From NCBI GenBank assembly GCA_902470455.1, contig CABRGI010000043.1, positions 1-6,517 of the forward strand: 6,517 nucleotides of DNA, in the 5' to 3' direction. The notes beneath the pieces are model-generated. The model did not search any database, was not told the origin of the DNA, and was given only the letters and a program-made list of their open reading frames with translations. Positions 6,479 to 6,517 of the stretch are shown here, in pieces (within the stretch, counting starts at the first letter, position 1; every line of letters begins with the position of its first letter). Source of the stretch: an uncultured Parvimonas sp. (lineage in GTDB: Bacteria > Bacillota > Clostridia > Tissierellales > Peptoniphilaceae). The position numbers and the translations under genes were made by a program.

Positions 6479-6517
6479 ATTTAAGAAAATACTTAGCTTT
6501 TGTAAAACTAATTTTTA
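6475..6517 (+). CDS. Start of a probable ABC-2-type permease (cut by the window end)
   Basis: Only 14 codons are visible: MNLRKYLAFVKLIF. ATG 6475 overlaps the ATPase stop as ATGA and has AAGGAG at 6461-6466, eight bases upstream, so it is a real, coupled start. A short basic N-terminus leading into a hydrophobic stretch fits the first membrane segment of an ABC-2 (DUF990-type) permease, which usually follows this kind of ATPase. The identity is inferred from position rather than from the short sequence. Confidence 0.65.
   Translation, partial: MNLRKYLAFVKLIF

Overview
The window is a densely packed, strongly A+T-rich bacterial segment with every gene on the + strand and almost no intergenic DNA. 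Codon choice (AAA, ATA, AGA, TTA) and the gene order uvrC-hprK-murB-rapZ-yvcK point to a low-GC Gram-positive anaerobe. A Clostridia/Tissierellia relative (Peptoniphilus/Parvimonas/Anaerococcus type) is my best guess, but the genus is inference only.

Left block (1-4790): a conserved housekeeping operon. It holds the 3' part of uvrC (nucleotide excision repair endonuclease), hprK (HPr Ser kinase/phosphorylase), murB (UDP-GlcNAc-enolpyruvate reductase), rapZ (P-loop regulator) and yvcK (CofD-like gluconeogenesis/morphogenesis factor). Spacings are 1 nt, 10 nt, 3 nt and a 7-nt overlap, so transcription and probably translation are coupled. The genes share a theme of carbon flux into cell-wall amino sugars: HprK senses metabolites, MurB makes UDP-MurNAc, and RapZ and YvcK relatives bind amino-sugar metabolites (GlcN6P and UDP-GlcNAc respectively) in studied species. 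rapZ carries a recent-looking 18-bp in-frame tandem duplication in its inter-domain linker.

Junction (4791-4830): immediately after yvcK, where whiA is normally found in Firmicutes, the conserved order breaks. A perfect 18-nt A/T palindrome lies here, followed by a coding frame that begins in the middle of a radical SAM protein.

Right block (4816-6517): the C-terminal half of a radical SAM/SPASM peptide maturase (no CxxxCxxC SAM-cluster motif, complete Cys-rich SPASM region, no convincing ribosome binding site), then a complete ABC-2-type ATPase with a TTG start overlapping it by 17 nt, then the first 14 codons of what is most likely an ABC-2 permease. This looks like the downstream end of a RiPP-type peptide maturation/export cassette. 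Its precursor and the catalytic half of its maturase have been lost, or lie elsewhere, through a rearrangement next to yvcK. The exporter genes look intact. No precursor peptide, tRNA, rRNA, CRISPR array, transposase or attachment site can be seen.
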